A DNA stretch of 64,000 bases from Triatoma infestans (GCA_011037195.1 JAAEAF010005039.1:1-64000), one strand, 5' to 3'; positions 44,187 to 54,889 are shown, numbered from the stretch's first letter. The notes: a model not told the origin generated them from the letters alone. Numbers and translations are program-made.

Positions 44187-45130
44187 GTTACCGGCAAAGT
44201 ACGAATCTCTGGAATTGTATAGCATGCTTAGGCTACGTCATTCATTATCTGGCTAAGTTGGGCAAAGTAAGAAATATCCTTTTTATTTCATAGTTGGGCT
44301 AGGTATTCTATACATTCTGTAGAATGTCTACGTAGAATGTCGTCTTAGGCAAAGTATGGAAAGACTTAAAAAACATCTCCCCCCCTGCCACAGCTGCTGC
44401 TGCTGCTACGGCCGAGTACGTGGAAACAATCACGGAGGAAAAACAAACAAACCGCTCCGAGGATACTGTGTTCTCAATACTGAGCATTCTCGGCTCCGCT
44501 GAATGCTAAAAACTTGACCAGTATCGTAAACATACTATGCCACTTATAGTTCCTCTGTATGTGGTCACTGGCTTTGGACGGGTTTTCCTTCGCTCATAGG
44601 TATATTTAAGAACACATAGGTATATTTAAATGAATTACCCTCAAACTAGACAAGTGACAAAACATCGAGAGGACGGATTCGATGTGATGTACATTTATGA
44701 AACCTCCGTACAAGATTCTCAAACAGCGGCAATCGCTCTGTCGCTTCCAAGCCAGTCTATACTCTCTCATTGCTTCGCTATCGCAATCCGCGCGAGGCTC
44801 CGCCTACTAACGAGGTGGGCGAAGAGGGAAAAAGCTTGGATGGGAATTTACGATTTACGTAGATGTGTTTGGTCGGATTCATATATATTTTTAAAAATGA
44901 TACAGCTAGAGTACACAAAAATGCCACAAGTCTGAACACAAATAACCTCACGAAGGTGATGTAATCGCTCTTGCTGTACAGGGAAGGTAACTGCCAGCTT
45001 CGTATTCAATAGAATGCCTAGACAAATTAGAGAAATGAGGTAAATTCTAGACATTGCCTAACCTCTTCAGGTAATATATGAAATGTGTAGGCATTGTACA
45101 CAATGCCTGATTTCTTACTTTGCCGGTAAC
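44187..45130. mobile_element. 944-bp non-autonomous DNA transposon with TIRs, superfamily unknown
   Basis: Ends GTTACCGGCAAAGTACGAAT and, complemented, GTTACCGGCAAAGTAAGAAA. Flanks GTAT at 44183-44186 and 45131-45134, a 4-bp duplication. Motifs from the TIR recur inside near the left end (GGGCAAAGTAAGAAAT at 44260, TAGGCAAAGTATGGAAAG at 44347). A hairpin AGGCATTGT/ACAATGCCT lies at 45091-45110. A CTG run (44392-44408) and a G+C-rich centre stand out. A 101-codon frame at 44630-44935 shows no transposase motif. A TA duplication is an alternative reading if the ends are CGTTACC. Confidence 0.78.
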
Positions 45131-45134
45131 GTAT

Positions 45135-45934
45135 ATAATAATTCCTTTTTACAAATGAATAAAATATGTAATAGTATCATGAAGTGGTGGTTGGTGAAAG
45201 TTGATGTTGTTTTTTTAATGACACATATATAGATATATACTACAGACACTGTCCTCATAATTTTGTATTTACGAAATACTTAGAAGTAGAGCAAGAGTAT
45301 ATAGAAAATAGTATTACCGAACGGAAGAGTGATGGTTGTCGACTGGTGATGTAAAATTGTATCGTTGGCTAGTTAGATAGATCAGCTTTGAAGCGGTGTA
45401 GAAGATAGAACTCTTGCTTATTTCATCTTGGTAAAATATCTTTGGTTTGTAGGTGTGGATTGGTTGGAAGCGTATGGAAGCGACAATGCTAGCACTTTGA
45501 AATAACTGATATTAGCAATATGAAGTTTCCAGCGCTTGTTTGGCGAATTTTCTCAATAGAGACACTGTTTATTCCCATTGTAGTTGCAAGATCTTTCGAA
45601 GTTTATCGTGTAAACTATTTAATTGTTGGTAGTTCCTTTTAAGGATGTCATTAAATCAGGTTTACTTACATGTTTAGGTAAATGATTATCATTAATTGCT
45701 GATGATAATGTATTTGTGAATTATTGTAACTTTTTTTGTTTCGTAGTGACTCTTAAATCAGTGAGTTTACTTTGATTTCACTTAATCTACTGCGTGCTCG
45801 GTATTTAATCTAAATTTAAATTTTCCGCCAATAACGTACAATAATTTCATTTCGGGGAGAATATTGTACTACCTTCATAATAATTTACTAATTTATTAGG
45901 CTATGTCCTAAGAGTGGAGAGGGGGTAACCTGTG
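45135..45934. other. Intergenic sequence
   Basis: No repeat ends or coding signature recognised. Confidence 0.5.
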
Positions 45935-46175
45935 CTGTTGTGGTGGTTGGTTCCGCAGAGCTGGAAAGCATCAGAGACATTTTCCGTGGTAACCTGCTTC
46001 ATTTTGTGATCATCGACCGGTTTCGGGCATTCGCCCATCTTCAGGATGCGTTTGTCAGACAGTGTGATAACACAGACTTGCACAGAGCAAATTCAGTTTA
46101 TACACTCAAGTGGTGGGGGAACGCCAGAAACCGGTCGATGACCACAAAATGAAGCACCACGGAAAATGTCCCTGA
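45935..46175. mobile_element. Foldback element with hammerhead-like arms, right arm shortened (P5)
   Basis: Left arm intact (GTGGTTGGTTCCGCAGAGC to GCAAATTCAGTTTATACACT). The right arm begins inside the core (GGGGGAACGCCAGAAACC) and ends CACCACGGAAAATGTC. The centre of the palindrome is deleted. Confidence 0.8.
46011..46048 (-). ncRNA. Hammerhead-like ribozyme motif, intact core
   Basis: CATC, CTGAAGA, T, GGGC-GAAT-GCCC, GAAA, CCGGTC, GATG. Perfect stems I and II. One of the best candidates for a cleavage test. Confidence 0.6.
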
Positions 46176-46827
46176 TGGTAACCTATGCATTTTCTCCTCT
46201 CTGAGTCAGTCGCTATGTAATGCTCGAAACAGCAAGTTGTAATGGCAGCACACTTAGTAGTCATTCTAGGCCAGTTCGGTTGCCCTTAATTGTGAAAACC
46301 CAAGTTTGACTGTACCCAGTAAAAAACCCAGTACTTCTGATTTTCCTGGATAGTGTTAATAAACTGTCCTTTTGTCGAGTAACCGGCTCTGGTTCTCTCG
46401 ACGGCCTGCAAGAGCTCATTTTGAAATCACATGGTTGCTACTTCCGGTAAGTTTCCTGTCATGCAGCTTCTGGGAGCCCCTTTAATTATTATCTACAATC
46501 AACAGCCGAGCAGCCGTGTATGGGTTACAGGCACATAAAATTTATTTCCTTATTTCTGTTTCTCCTCTCACCTTGCCCCCAATATGGGCTAAGAAAGGAT
46601 ACATGGGTCTTCCAACACTGGTAATCATGATTCTGTTTATAAGATAAGCACCATTCCTTTGGCTGTTGAAAGTGATAAATAATCCTTGGTATCCATTTTT
46701 AAGTTTATATATATATATATATATATAATTATAAATTTTTAGTTTCCCCTGTTTAATATAATTTATATTTTTGCTGTTTTCTATTAATCAGAGCCTACCC
46801 GAGGTATCTTACCTCAGTTTATATTTT
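46176..46827. other. Intergenic sequence
   Basis: Contains AGTGTTAATAAACTGTCC with a possible polyadenylation signal and a TA repeat (46710-46729). Possibly an old LTR end, but I cannot define termini. Confidence 0.4.
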
Positions 46828-47075
46828 ATATTATTTTTTTTTTTTTTTATATTCCCCGGCGAATCGACTGCGATGGTCATTAGCGCCACCAGTGATTAAA
46901 TCTTTCTCGTTCTATGGCTACTCGAGCTGGGATGGCACATGCTAACCTATGTGACTTCCACACACAACACCTTGCTCAGCAAGGCAGGATGGACCCATAG
47001 GTGTTCGAACATCTACCCACCCATCCCCTCTTATATCGTCGATCTAGTCGACGAGAGGGAGTGTGGGTTATTTTT
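46828..47075 (-). mobile_element. SINE-like repeat (family shared with 6520-6735)
   Basis: Minus strand: CACACTCCCTCTCGTCGAC, GGGGATGGGTGGGTAGATG, GTTCGAACACC, TTGCTGAGCAAGGTG, GTGCCATCCCAGCTCG, then GGCGCTAATGACCATCGCAG and CGATTCGCCGGGGAATAT followed by an A run. Its 3' block resembles GGCGCCAATGACCATAGATG of the tRNA-Ala-headed SINE. Confidence 0.7.
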
Positions 47076-48404
47076 TATTTCCTGTTATTTATTAAACAGC
47101 AAGTTTGGTAAAAGTATATATTATGTCCGTTTGTGTTAGAGTTAAACAGAACTTAGAAGGATTTGCTTTTTAATAAACACGCGTTATAGTCGAACATTAC
47201 ATATATATATAAGACTTCAAAGTCAAATCCCAAATACCTTGAGGTTATACCAAGGAGAGCAGGTTATTGAGAGAGGGAGTATTTTACTTGATTACATACT
47301 AAGTATTTGCATATTTTATATTTTTTTTATATCCATATAAGTTAAGAACAATTTTTGCGGTTACAGGAAAAAAAATTAATATTTAACACTTGTGTAAAGT
47401 ATTTTTACACTCTCGTTCAGTTGCCACACGAGCGCAAATAATTTGTTTTCTACGCATAGATCAGCAAGTGAGTCCAGCGTTCAGTGAGTGAGTGAGTCAA
47501 GTCAGTACATAATTGGGACCCTTAAATTTTGCTCACATAAAAATGTTGAACATTCAGTGACATACAAAATACATTTGTATTTTATACAAAGCTGAAAATA
47601 TACGTACAACAACTGAGTGACACTGTTTTGACATAACAATGAAAGTGGTATTTGCCAGCTGAGTTGGTCCGAATTGACCTGCCATTTTTGGTTGTAGAAC
47701 GATATCAACAATTCAACATACACTTACACAAGCGCACTCATACGTACATATACTCTGTGTATTATATAGATAGCTAGGGGAGACGAGAAGTGTCACCCTT
47801 ATCTCTGTGGCCTTCCTTTGATGGCATTTATGTTCCTCTATGAGTAAGGCATCCCTTTTAACTTTAGTACTCTGCTTGTATACTAGATATGGGATATGGG
47901 ACTTTAACATTAGGTTTAAAGGAAGTAAATTTCCTCTTTCATAGAATCAAACATGTTCAACATAGAAACATATAAAGAGTTCTAAAAATATATATATGAT
48001 CGTTGCTGGTAAAATAGCCAGTTATATGATTTACATTACATGTTGTGGTAGTGACATCACTTTCAAATCTATTTCAAACGTTATTTAGTATTTTTATGTC
48101 ACAAAAAGATATCTAGATGTATAAAATTGTGATTTTTGTAAGTCCGTTAGTATTTTTCATTGATTTTTACCGTTTTTATCATCACCGACTGCTGTAAGGG
48201 AAAGTCGGAGATAGGTCTATAGCTTCTCACAAGTTTCTTTTTACATTTCATGAATTTTAATGCTAATTACAACTCAAAATGATTGTTGTCTTCCTTCAAC
48301 AATCATGACGAAACTGCTATTGTAATTAACGGAAATTGGCGAATAGAATACTTCATAGTGATTACAATGTAGATTATGTTTTATTTGTTACCTCTATTAG
48401 AAAG
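47076..48404. other. Intergenic sequence
   Basis: A tandem GTGAGTGAGTGAG stretch near 47468-47496. No gene or element recognised. Confidence 0.5.
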
Positions 48405-48454
48405 ATAAGATCTGGTATTTTATCCGTCATAGCATGCATATTGAATTTGTTCCA

Positions 48455-48484
48455 GACCGGTTTCGGATTTTCATCCATCGTCAG
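48455..48484 (-). ncRNA. Hammerhead-like motif, subfamily 2, core intact
   Basis: Minus strand: CTGACGA, T, GGAT-GAAA-ATCC, GAAA, CCGGTC. Stem II fully paired. Stem I is weak (GCC before, TGG after the core). Confidence 0.5.
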
Positions 48485-48598
48485 GGCACATTCACTAAGT
48501 TCGTGTAGAGAGTACACTTCAACGTAATGTTTTTGTTACACTACATTACGTTGAAGTGAACTATCTACACGAACTTGGTGAATGTGCTCTGACGATCG

Positions 48599-48628
48599 AT
48601 GAAAATCCGAAACCGGTCAGGAGCAAAA
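48599..48628 (+). ncRNA. Hammerhead-like motif, subfamily 2, core intact
   Basis: Plus strand: CTGACGA, T, CGAT-GAAA-ATCC, GAAA, CCGGTC. Three stem II pairs. Two stem I pairs adjoin the core (CT/AG). Confidence 0.5.
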
Positions 48629-48945
48629 TCAATATGTATGCTACGACGGATAAAATACCAGATATTATTATCCAACATTGCGGACCCATCCACGTTTTTA
48701 AGAAAGACAAGAACTTCTACTTATAAGATAGAAATATCAGAAGCTAACTTCAGCATCCATTTAGTTGGAAGTTATATAATGCGCAAGCATCTATAACCAT
48801 CGGCAAAAATGGACTAATGAGTAAAAATTTTGAAGTTTAAAAAAAAAAAATGATAATTTTCTATATAATTGTTGTGGTTGGGTCTGCCCGTAGAGCTGGA
48901 AAGTATCAGAGATATTTTCCATCATAGCCTGCTTCTTTTCGTGGT

Positions 48946-48979
48946 CATCGACTGGTTTCGGGCGTTCCTCCATCATCAG
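48946..48979 (-). ncRNA. Decayed hammerhead-like motif
   Basis: CTGATGA and GAAA are kept, but stem III is ACCAGT and stem I and II pairing is lost. Confidence 0.45.
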
Positions 48980-49106
48980 TTTTGTCAAAACAGTGTAATA
49001 ACATAGACTTAATGAGTGTTTATACACTCAATTGTATACTCAACGAGTGTATAATCTAAATTTGCTCTGTGCAAGTCTATATTACCATACGTTTTGACAA
49101 AATATA

Positions 49107-49140
49107 CTGATGATGAGGGAACCCCCGAAACCGGTCGATG
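49107..49140 (+). ncRNA. Hammerhead-like motif, core intact, stem I lost
   Basis: CTGATGA, then TGAGGGAACCCCC, GAAA, CCGGTC, GATG. Stem II can form GGG/CCC. The 5' strand of stem I is ATA instead of CATC. Confidence 0.48.
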
Positions 49141-49197
49141 ACTACGAAAAGAATCAGGCTATCATGGAAAATATCTCAGATTCTATATAATTGTATT

Positions 49198-49241
49198 AAC
49201 AAGACTAAGAGACAGTCGTGTGAGTGTTTCATACCAGATTT
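49198..49241 (+). mobile_element. HINE-like 3' end alone
   Basis: ACTAAGAGACAGTCGTGTGAGTGTTTCATACCAGATTTTATG: only the terminal hairpin region of the family. Confidence 0.6.
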
Positions 49242-49959
49242 TATGTTTGGTTATCCATAGACAAATTCTAGCCTACCACACATATACGCAAACATACAAA
49301 AAAATATATACATTACTAACACTTACGTTAGCAAAATTCTCCACATAAATGCATTACACAAGGACGCCGAGCATCACAGTATTATGTTTTAGGTAGAGTG
49401 GATTTTATTTTAGTCGCTTCCTCCACACATATGTGCCTAACTAAAGAACCAAATTTAAATCCAGAGAAAATTGGTACAAAGTACGCAACTGAGGATGAAA
49501 CAAAATGTTATGCCTACTTTTTTTAAAAAAAAGAAAAACAAAACTGTAAATTTCCTTGAAGATAATATAACTAAATTGGAGAGAGATAATGATTTCGTAA
49601 TATTCACAGTAGGGGCATGCCACTGTTTTAAATTAATTCAGATATTCATAGCGCAAGCCGTTCCACGCTACTGAGACTGAATGCCACTCTTTTATTTTAT
49701 TATTCATTTAAGTTTTCGTGCTGTATTATAACTATTATAAAGGTGTATTACGTCCCAAGGTAGTTATTTATCAAATAATTTGTTTTTAAATCATTACTTC
49801 ATTTTAATATTATTATTCTCTTGTCATCATTTTAATAAAGTTTCTGGATAAATTATTATATCATCTGTTGTTATTCACCCTTTAAACTGTCTTAGGGACA
49901 ATACGTGGGAGAAGAAAAAAACATGACACAATCTGGAAATTAAGTCCAGGAACTAAACA
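49242..49959. other. Intergenic sequence
   Basis: A+T-rich, short opposite frames at 49441-49674 without recognised domains. Confidence 0.5.
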
Positions 49960-50392
49960 CAGCAAAATGATGATGTCGAAGTTGTGTAAGTATAGGACTA
50001 AAGAGACCCTCTGCTTAGGAAGGAACCAAGATTAATCTGGTGACAGACCTTTTCACAGGGCACGGCAAGTTCAAGTAACGCCTACACAAGGTGGGAAATA
50101 ATTAAGTTGGAACCTTTGTGTAGATTATGTCAGAAGGCGGAGGAAACGGCCTTGCACCTGTTGTTCGATTAGTGTTGCAATCGTCAAATTGCGCTTTGAG
50201 ATCTTTGGCATACTGAGACCAGAGGAAATTATAGCGCAAAAAGAACTAGTTGGGAAATCTGTCAATCTCATGAAGTTAGGAAGTTCTCATACTAGTCCTA
50301 TAGGGGTAGGCACAGTAAGCCTATACTTACTGGCTGCAGTGTCTAGGATCGTGTCCCACCTCATGTTCAATCTAATCTAATCTATGCACCCA
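49960..50392 (+). pseudogene. RNase H-type LINE, C-terminal zinc knuckle and 3' end
   Basis: Plus strand: INLVTDLFTGHGKFK, stop, RLHKVGN, then EPLCRLCQKAEETALHLLFD, the cysteine-histidine block at the end of I/R1-type LINE ORF2, followed by RFEIFGILRPEEIIAQKELV. Stops and frameshifts break it. The 3' end (GGCACAGTAAGCC, GGCTGCAGTG) matches the copy at 51268-51785. Confidence 0.8.
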
Positions 50393-50413
50393 GTAAATAT
50401 TTTTCAATCTTAG

Positions 50414-50606
50414 TAGTTATTGGTGTAGTGGTTATGAACATGGACTTGTAACTAGGAGGTCTCCAGTTCAAGTCCCAGGTATAACTGCTAAATTTTATAT
50501 TCGCTTAAAAAATATTAATGTTAAAGTAGGTGCTTCCTACCCCGTCCACAACACCTAATATGATAGTTGAACGTTAGGCCCGCCTGGAAAAATAGGCATT
50601 ACTTTA
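50414..50606 (+). mobile_element. SINE with tRNA-like head (TGT anticodon position)
   Basis: Head TTGGTGTAGTGGTTATGAAC (A box), GGACTTGTAACTAGG, then B box AGTTCAAGTCC. Body GTTAAAGTAGGTGCTTCC, CCGTCCACAACACC and 3' CCCGCCTGGAAAAATAGGC. Second copy at 53908. The anticodon-position triplet suggests tRNA-Thr ancestry. Confidence 0.82.
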
Positions 50607-50639
50607 CTTACTTATAGGTAATAAAAACGCTTATAGTAC

Positions 50640-51084
50640 AGAAATGGTAGATACTTGAGAGAGAAGCTTAACGCTAACGTTCCGTGAACCCCCAAAAAAT
50701 CAAATTTCCCTGGTAAATATTTCAAATAAAAGTGATAGGTAATTGTGTGTATAGATAGTATACGAAAGTCGTTCGAGACGTTTTCGAGAAAATCGCGGAA
50801 AAAGAAAAACAGTCAATAAAGTCGCACATTCGAATGATAGATTTTGCCCGAAACCTTCGTGCCAGATCCCGGAGGTAGTACCTAAACGTAATATGAAATT
50901 TGAGATTCCCGCGATTTTTCGTTTTTGAGTTCTTCTGTTGACAAACATATAATAGACCATTCGCTAAAAACATTTCTCCATACTCAGGGGACCTCAATAC
51001 ATGTACAAGAATATCTGGTGTAAACTCAGTTTAGAACATTTGGCACGATCGTAATACTTCCTCTAACTAGGAGTAAGAGAAAGT
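50640..51084 (-). mobile_element. HINE-like repeat, 5' half
   Basis: From GGAACGT-like subrepeat sequence to CTTCCTCTAACTAGGAGTAAGAGAAAGT, the intact 5' end on the minus strand. The next copy starts 6 bp later. Confidence 0.65.
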
Positions 51085-51089
51085 AAGAA

Positions 51090-51262
51090 TCTGATGTGAA
51101 ATACTTACACAACTTTCTCTTACCGCAATTTACATAGTTACAATTGACTAAATCATATAATTCTTACTAGATGTTTCATTGCCTTCAATTTACATGAATG
51201 GGACAATGGAAAGAACGTTATAAAACCTCTTTTTGAGGTAAGCGTAACCTTAAATTAGAATT
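51090..51262 (-). mobile_element. HINE-like 3' fragment, tandem to previous
   Basis: TCTGATGTGAAATACTTACACAACTTTCTCTTACCGC is the 3' terminus. It is truncated by the LINE at 51268. Confidence 0.6.
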
Positions 51263-51267
51263 AAAAT

Positions 51268-51785
51268 GATAGGGGGGGACTCAAACGCAAGCACTGCAGC
51301 CCTCCCATTGAGGCTTATTGTGCCAACCCCTTAAAACCTAGTAGTGGAAGCCCTCCCTCTTCATGAGGTCCAAAACCTTCCCCACCAGTCCTTCTTGGGG
51401 TACGATTTCCTCCGGTCTCAGCGTGCCGAAGATCTCGTATAGCAATCAAACAGCAGGTGAGTGGCTGTCTCCTCCTCCTCCTCCTGACACAGTCTATACA
51501 AGAGCTTTGAATCCACCAATCCCCCACCTTGTGCAGATATTTCTTGAACCTACCATGCGCAGTAAACAGGCACGTTATCAGACAAATTTGATACCTGCTT
51601 AGACCCAGGGTGTCTCTGGTTCTTCTTTTACACAGCATGACCATTTTACCGTGTTTTGCCCCAGTACTTAGCCGCCAGTGAAGATTATACTCTTTCCGAG
51701 TCCATTCTCTCAGAGATGATTGAATCGATGTGATTGGTGTGGATATGTTGTATGTTTGTAGTAGTAGTTGGTGTAGCACAAGCGG
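51268..51785 (-). pseudogene. RNase H-type LINE, C-terminal end
   Basis: Minus-strand frame: MLHQLLLQTYNISTPI, SLREWTRKEYNLHWRLSTG, RRTRDTLGLSRYQICLITCL, FTAHGRFKKYLHKVGD, and after a frameshift CRLCQEEEETATHLLFDC, the cysteine block. Homologous to 49960-50392. The long frame (154 codons) is real LINE sequence up to about HKVGD and out of frame after it, in the run of TCC repeats (51472-51484), which probably caused the frameshift. Confidence 0.82.
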
Positions 51786-52185
51786 TTTAGTTAAAGGGCT
51801 TGTGAGTATATATGTTTAAGAGAGAAGTATTAGTAATAAGAAAGTAGTCACCACTGCTAACATTAAAATATATTTCATTAAAATAATAACTACAAGCTAT
51901 TTGCAAAGAATGTATAAACTTATTAGTATATTGTGAAACTGCCACTGATTCAAAGAGAGCGAAAAACAAGCGTACTGCTTGAATGTCTGTTTTAGACTAT
52001 TCTTGAAGGAATGTCTTCTAATTTTGTTCGTTCAAATCTTTTGTTCGTTGTGTCAAGTTCATGATCTCTAAAAGACAATGGTGGTCTTCTGCCTGAATAG
52101 TCCTTTTGCAAGAGAATGTAACATTTACTTCATAATTTTGGTTATTTGAAATTAAATATATTTATATATTTCTGGCATCCAACAC
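51786..52185. other. Intergenic sequence
   Basis: Nothing recognised. Confidence 0.5.
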
Positions 52186-52945
52186 ATGACATTAGAAGCA
52201 TAACTTTAACTCCTCCCACAATAACTCCCTTAAATGAATTTACTCGAAAAATTAATTCAAATAAAAGTGATAGCTATCTATAGTATGGTTAGTATAACAA
52301 ATTCAATGAGATTCGTTGGTGCTTTATGGAGAAAGTCACAAAAAAAATGGTAAACAACCGTTCAATAAAGTTACACTTCCGGTGAGCCAATTTTCATCAA
52401 ATTCGGAATTTTGCCACCACATTTCATTGTAATTAATATTTTATGTAGATGATAGAACCTAATAATAAACTGGAATAACACTTTATAGAAATAAACATAA
52501 GTCCATTCCCTTCCAGAATCCAGTCTTAAATGATTTTTCCCAGAAAAATGTTGTAAATAAAAGTTGTAGTTCATTATATATGTATTGTTAAGATTTCTTT
52601 CTAGTTAAAAAAAAAAAAAATCGGAGCTATTTTTGAGAAAATTGATAAATTTATTCAATAAAGTGTTATTTCCGGATTGACCGATTTTCATTAAAAAACT
52701 TTATTGCCGGTTCCCAAGCTTAGACTTAAAAAACTAAATATCAAGTTTCAACCTTTTGGATTTTCCGTTTTTGAGTTATCTGATCCACACACATACACAC
52801 AACAGACCAATTTCTTAAAAAAAAAAAAAAAAACGCTTTTTCAAACTCAGAGGACCTCAAAACGTATATATTCGATGAAAACTTGATATTGAAAATTCTA
52901 CACGATCGCAATACTTCCTCTTACCACCACCAATTAGATAAAAGT
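52186..52945 (-). mobile_element. HINE-like repeat, partial
   Basis: Two subrepeats and the 5' end (CTTCCTCTTACCACCACC, ATAAAAGT) on the minus strand. The 5' hairpin is disrupted. Confidence 0.62.
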
Positions 52946-53043
52946 AAAATTTAGTTTAGAAAAGTTATTACTCGTATTAGAGATACCCGTGAGAGTTGTT
53001 ACATATATTCGAATAACTTAATATTTAATTTTTTTTTTTTTAA

Positions 53044-53599
53044 ATATGGTGTAAATTGACATTCTCGACATTCTCTTACTGCAATTTACGTAGTTCTGAT
53101 TTATTTATTTATACGAGTACTACCCAAATCTCACTTTATAACTGAAAATGTACATAGTTTGTGTCTTCAAAAACATAATTAGCCAAACAAAGTCGTAATT
53201 CTGGTACATTGTTTTCTTCAAATCCTGATTTTGGCAACGCATTAAGTTCATATTAATTTTATATAGTGATAAAATCGTATAATTATATTTAAATTGTATT
53301 TTAGAGGTAAGTCTTACACGTCACCTATCCACTCCCCAACCACCCTTAAGTGAATTTTCCTTCAAAAAAAAAAAAATATTATAGCTTAAACAATTTTTAT
53401 AATTTGTTGATATAGTTAACCGATTTTTTTTACTAAAACCGTATTGATCGTGTTTCCTGGTTGCATCTAAATGATATACGCGTAGTTTCAGCTTTCTGTG
53501 ATTTACCGTTTTTGTGTTATATGACTGGACGCACTCACATACCAACGCCAACTTCTACAAATCACTTATTCAGTTTCTCATACAGTAGAAAGAGAAAGT
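53044..53599 (-). mobile_element. HINE-like repeat, eroded copy
   Basis: 3' edge TATGGTGTAAATTGACATTCTCG-CATTCTCTTACTGC; 5' edge CATACAGTAGAAAGAGAAAGT. One subrepeat in between. Confidence 0.55.
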
Positions 53600-53907
53600 A
53601 AGAAGTTTTAATTGGGTTAAAGTAGGGCTTAATCTGCTTAAAGTTTAATTTGATTGAATAAAGTTATAAAACCACTAATTAAAACACTATCTCCTTATCA
53701 CATTAAGAAAATTTAACTGGCACGAGTTTATTTTACTACAATTTTGATTGACAAATGTTTTAAAAGAGGGATTTTTTGACGGAAAAAATGGTTAATTGCT
53801 CTTAACTAAACAGTTCCATTAGAGAAAAGCGATCTTAACGCTCAAGTTTTTTCGTGAAATTTTTTCAAATAAAAGTAATATGTTATATAAATACTATAAT
53901 AATAGGG
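53600..53907. other. Intergenic sequence, weak HINE-like traces
   Basis: TTTTTCAAATAAAAGTAATATG near 53860 recalls the family. Too eroded to delimit. Confidence 0.4.
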
Positions 53908-54108
53908 GCGGGTGTTGGTGTATTGGTTATGAGCATGGACTTGTAAGTGGGAGGACCCCAGTTCGAGTCCAGCGTATAACTAAATTTTATATTTGTTTAA
54001 AAAATGTTAACAGTAAAGTAGGTGTTTCCGCTCCCGTCCACGACACCTAATTTGGTAGTTGGACGTTAAGCCCGCCTGAAAAAATAGGCATTAGTTTACT
54101 TTTACTAA
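53908..54108 (+). mobile_element. SINE with tRNA-like head (TGT anticodon position)
   Basis: TTGGTGTATTGGTTATGAGC, GGACTTGTAAGTGGGAGG, B box AGTTCGAGTCC, body AGTAAAGTAGGTGTTTCC, 3' CCCGCCTGAAAAAATAGGC. Closely related to 50414-50606. Confidence 0.84.
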
Positions 54109-54123
54109 TAATAATATGTACAA

Positions 54124-54128
<5 letters not shown>

Positions 54129-54161
<33 letters not shown>
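54129..54161. repeat. TA microsatellite
   Basis: Uninterrupted TA repeat of about 16 units. Confidence 0.95.
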
Positions 54162-54163
<2 letters not shown>

Positions 54164-54889
54164 AGGTTTACAAAAAATATTTGCAACCGTTATGTGCCAA
54201 ATAAATATATTCACCAAAAAATCATTTTCGAAAAGTTCATATTGACCCAATAGTTCCTATTTACATCAATTAGAGGAAGTGAATACGCAATTGTAGTCAA
54301 ACACTGGTATTTATTAGATACTGAAATAATAGTTTGATTCAAAGAAACCTTAAATTTAACTTCTTATTTTATACAAAGTTTTTAATTTGTAAAAACATCT
54401 GAATGATACAAATCTAAAAGTATCCAGGAAAAACAAAATAATTATGATATTTTCGGGGGAGCGGGGGGAGAATCGATTGATTAGTTTATATATTTTTACT
54501 AACATATCCAAAATTGTAATATATGATTTCAAAAAAAATAAATTCCAGATTGCAACTACATAACCAGGAAACAATTTTGTTAAACTAATAAAATGAAGAT
54601 CCGTTCCAATTCAGGGCAGGACCCTGTTGAACTTTGCCTCATTCTAGGGCAGAACATGTGTTTAGGTGAAAGTCTGAAAGGCTCATTGTCCCAAACATAT
54701 GCTTACACATGTTTGGTAAATTTCACGAACTAAAGTACAAAATTGCACTAAATATATTTCCATAATGATATCACAGATAGAAAGACGTTATTTCAACTGA
54801 TTTTTTTTTAATTATAATTGTCAAAAATTGTAGTTTAGAATTTTATTTCCTTTTTTTTTAGATTAATGGGGAAGTACTGTGAATATGTT
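54162..54889. other. Intergenic sequence
   Basis: A+T-rich. A small G-rich patch near 54460. No gene. Confidence 0.5.

Larger units (their letters stand above)
48405..48695. mobile_element. Foldback element, subfamily 2, nearly perfect palindrome (Q2)
   Basis: Arms GATCTGGTATTTTATCCGTC and GACGGATAAAATACCAGAT enclose two inverted cores. The inner arms CACTAAGTTCGTGTAGAG, CACTTCAACGTAATG and CATTACGTTGAAGTG meet at about 48535. This is the best-preserved subfamily 2 copy. Confidence 0.85.
48868..49185. mobile_element. Foldback element with hammerhead-like arms (P6)
   Basis: Left arm GTTGTGGTTGGGTCTGCCCG to GACTTAATGAGTG; right arm AATTTGCTCTGTGCAAGTC to ATCATGGAAAATATCTC. Central inverted repeat TTTATACACTCAATTG. 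It lies 170 bp from Q2. Confidence 0.78.

Noticed and set aside
44630..44935. 101-codon ORF in the TIR element as a transposase
   Set aside because: No DDE/D or DNA-binding motif; the element is too short and the composition looks non-coding.
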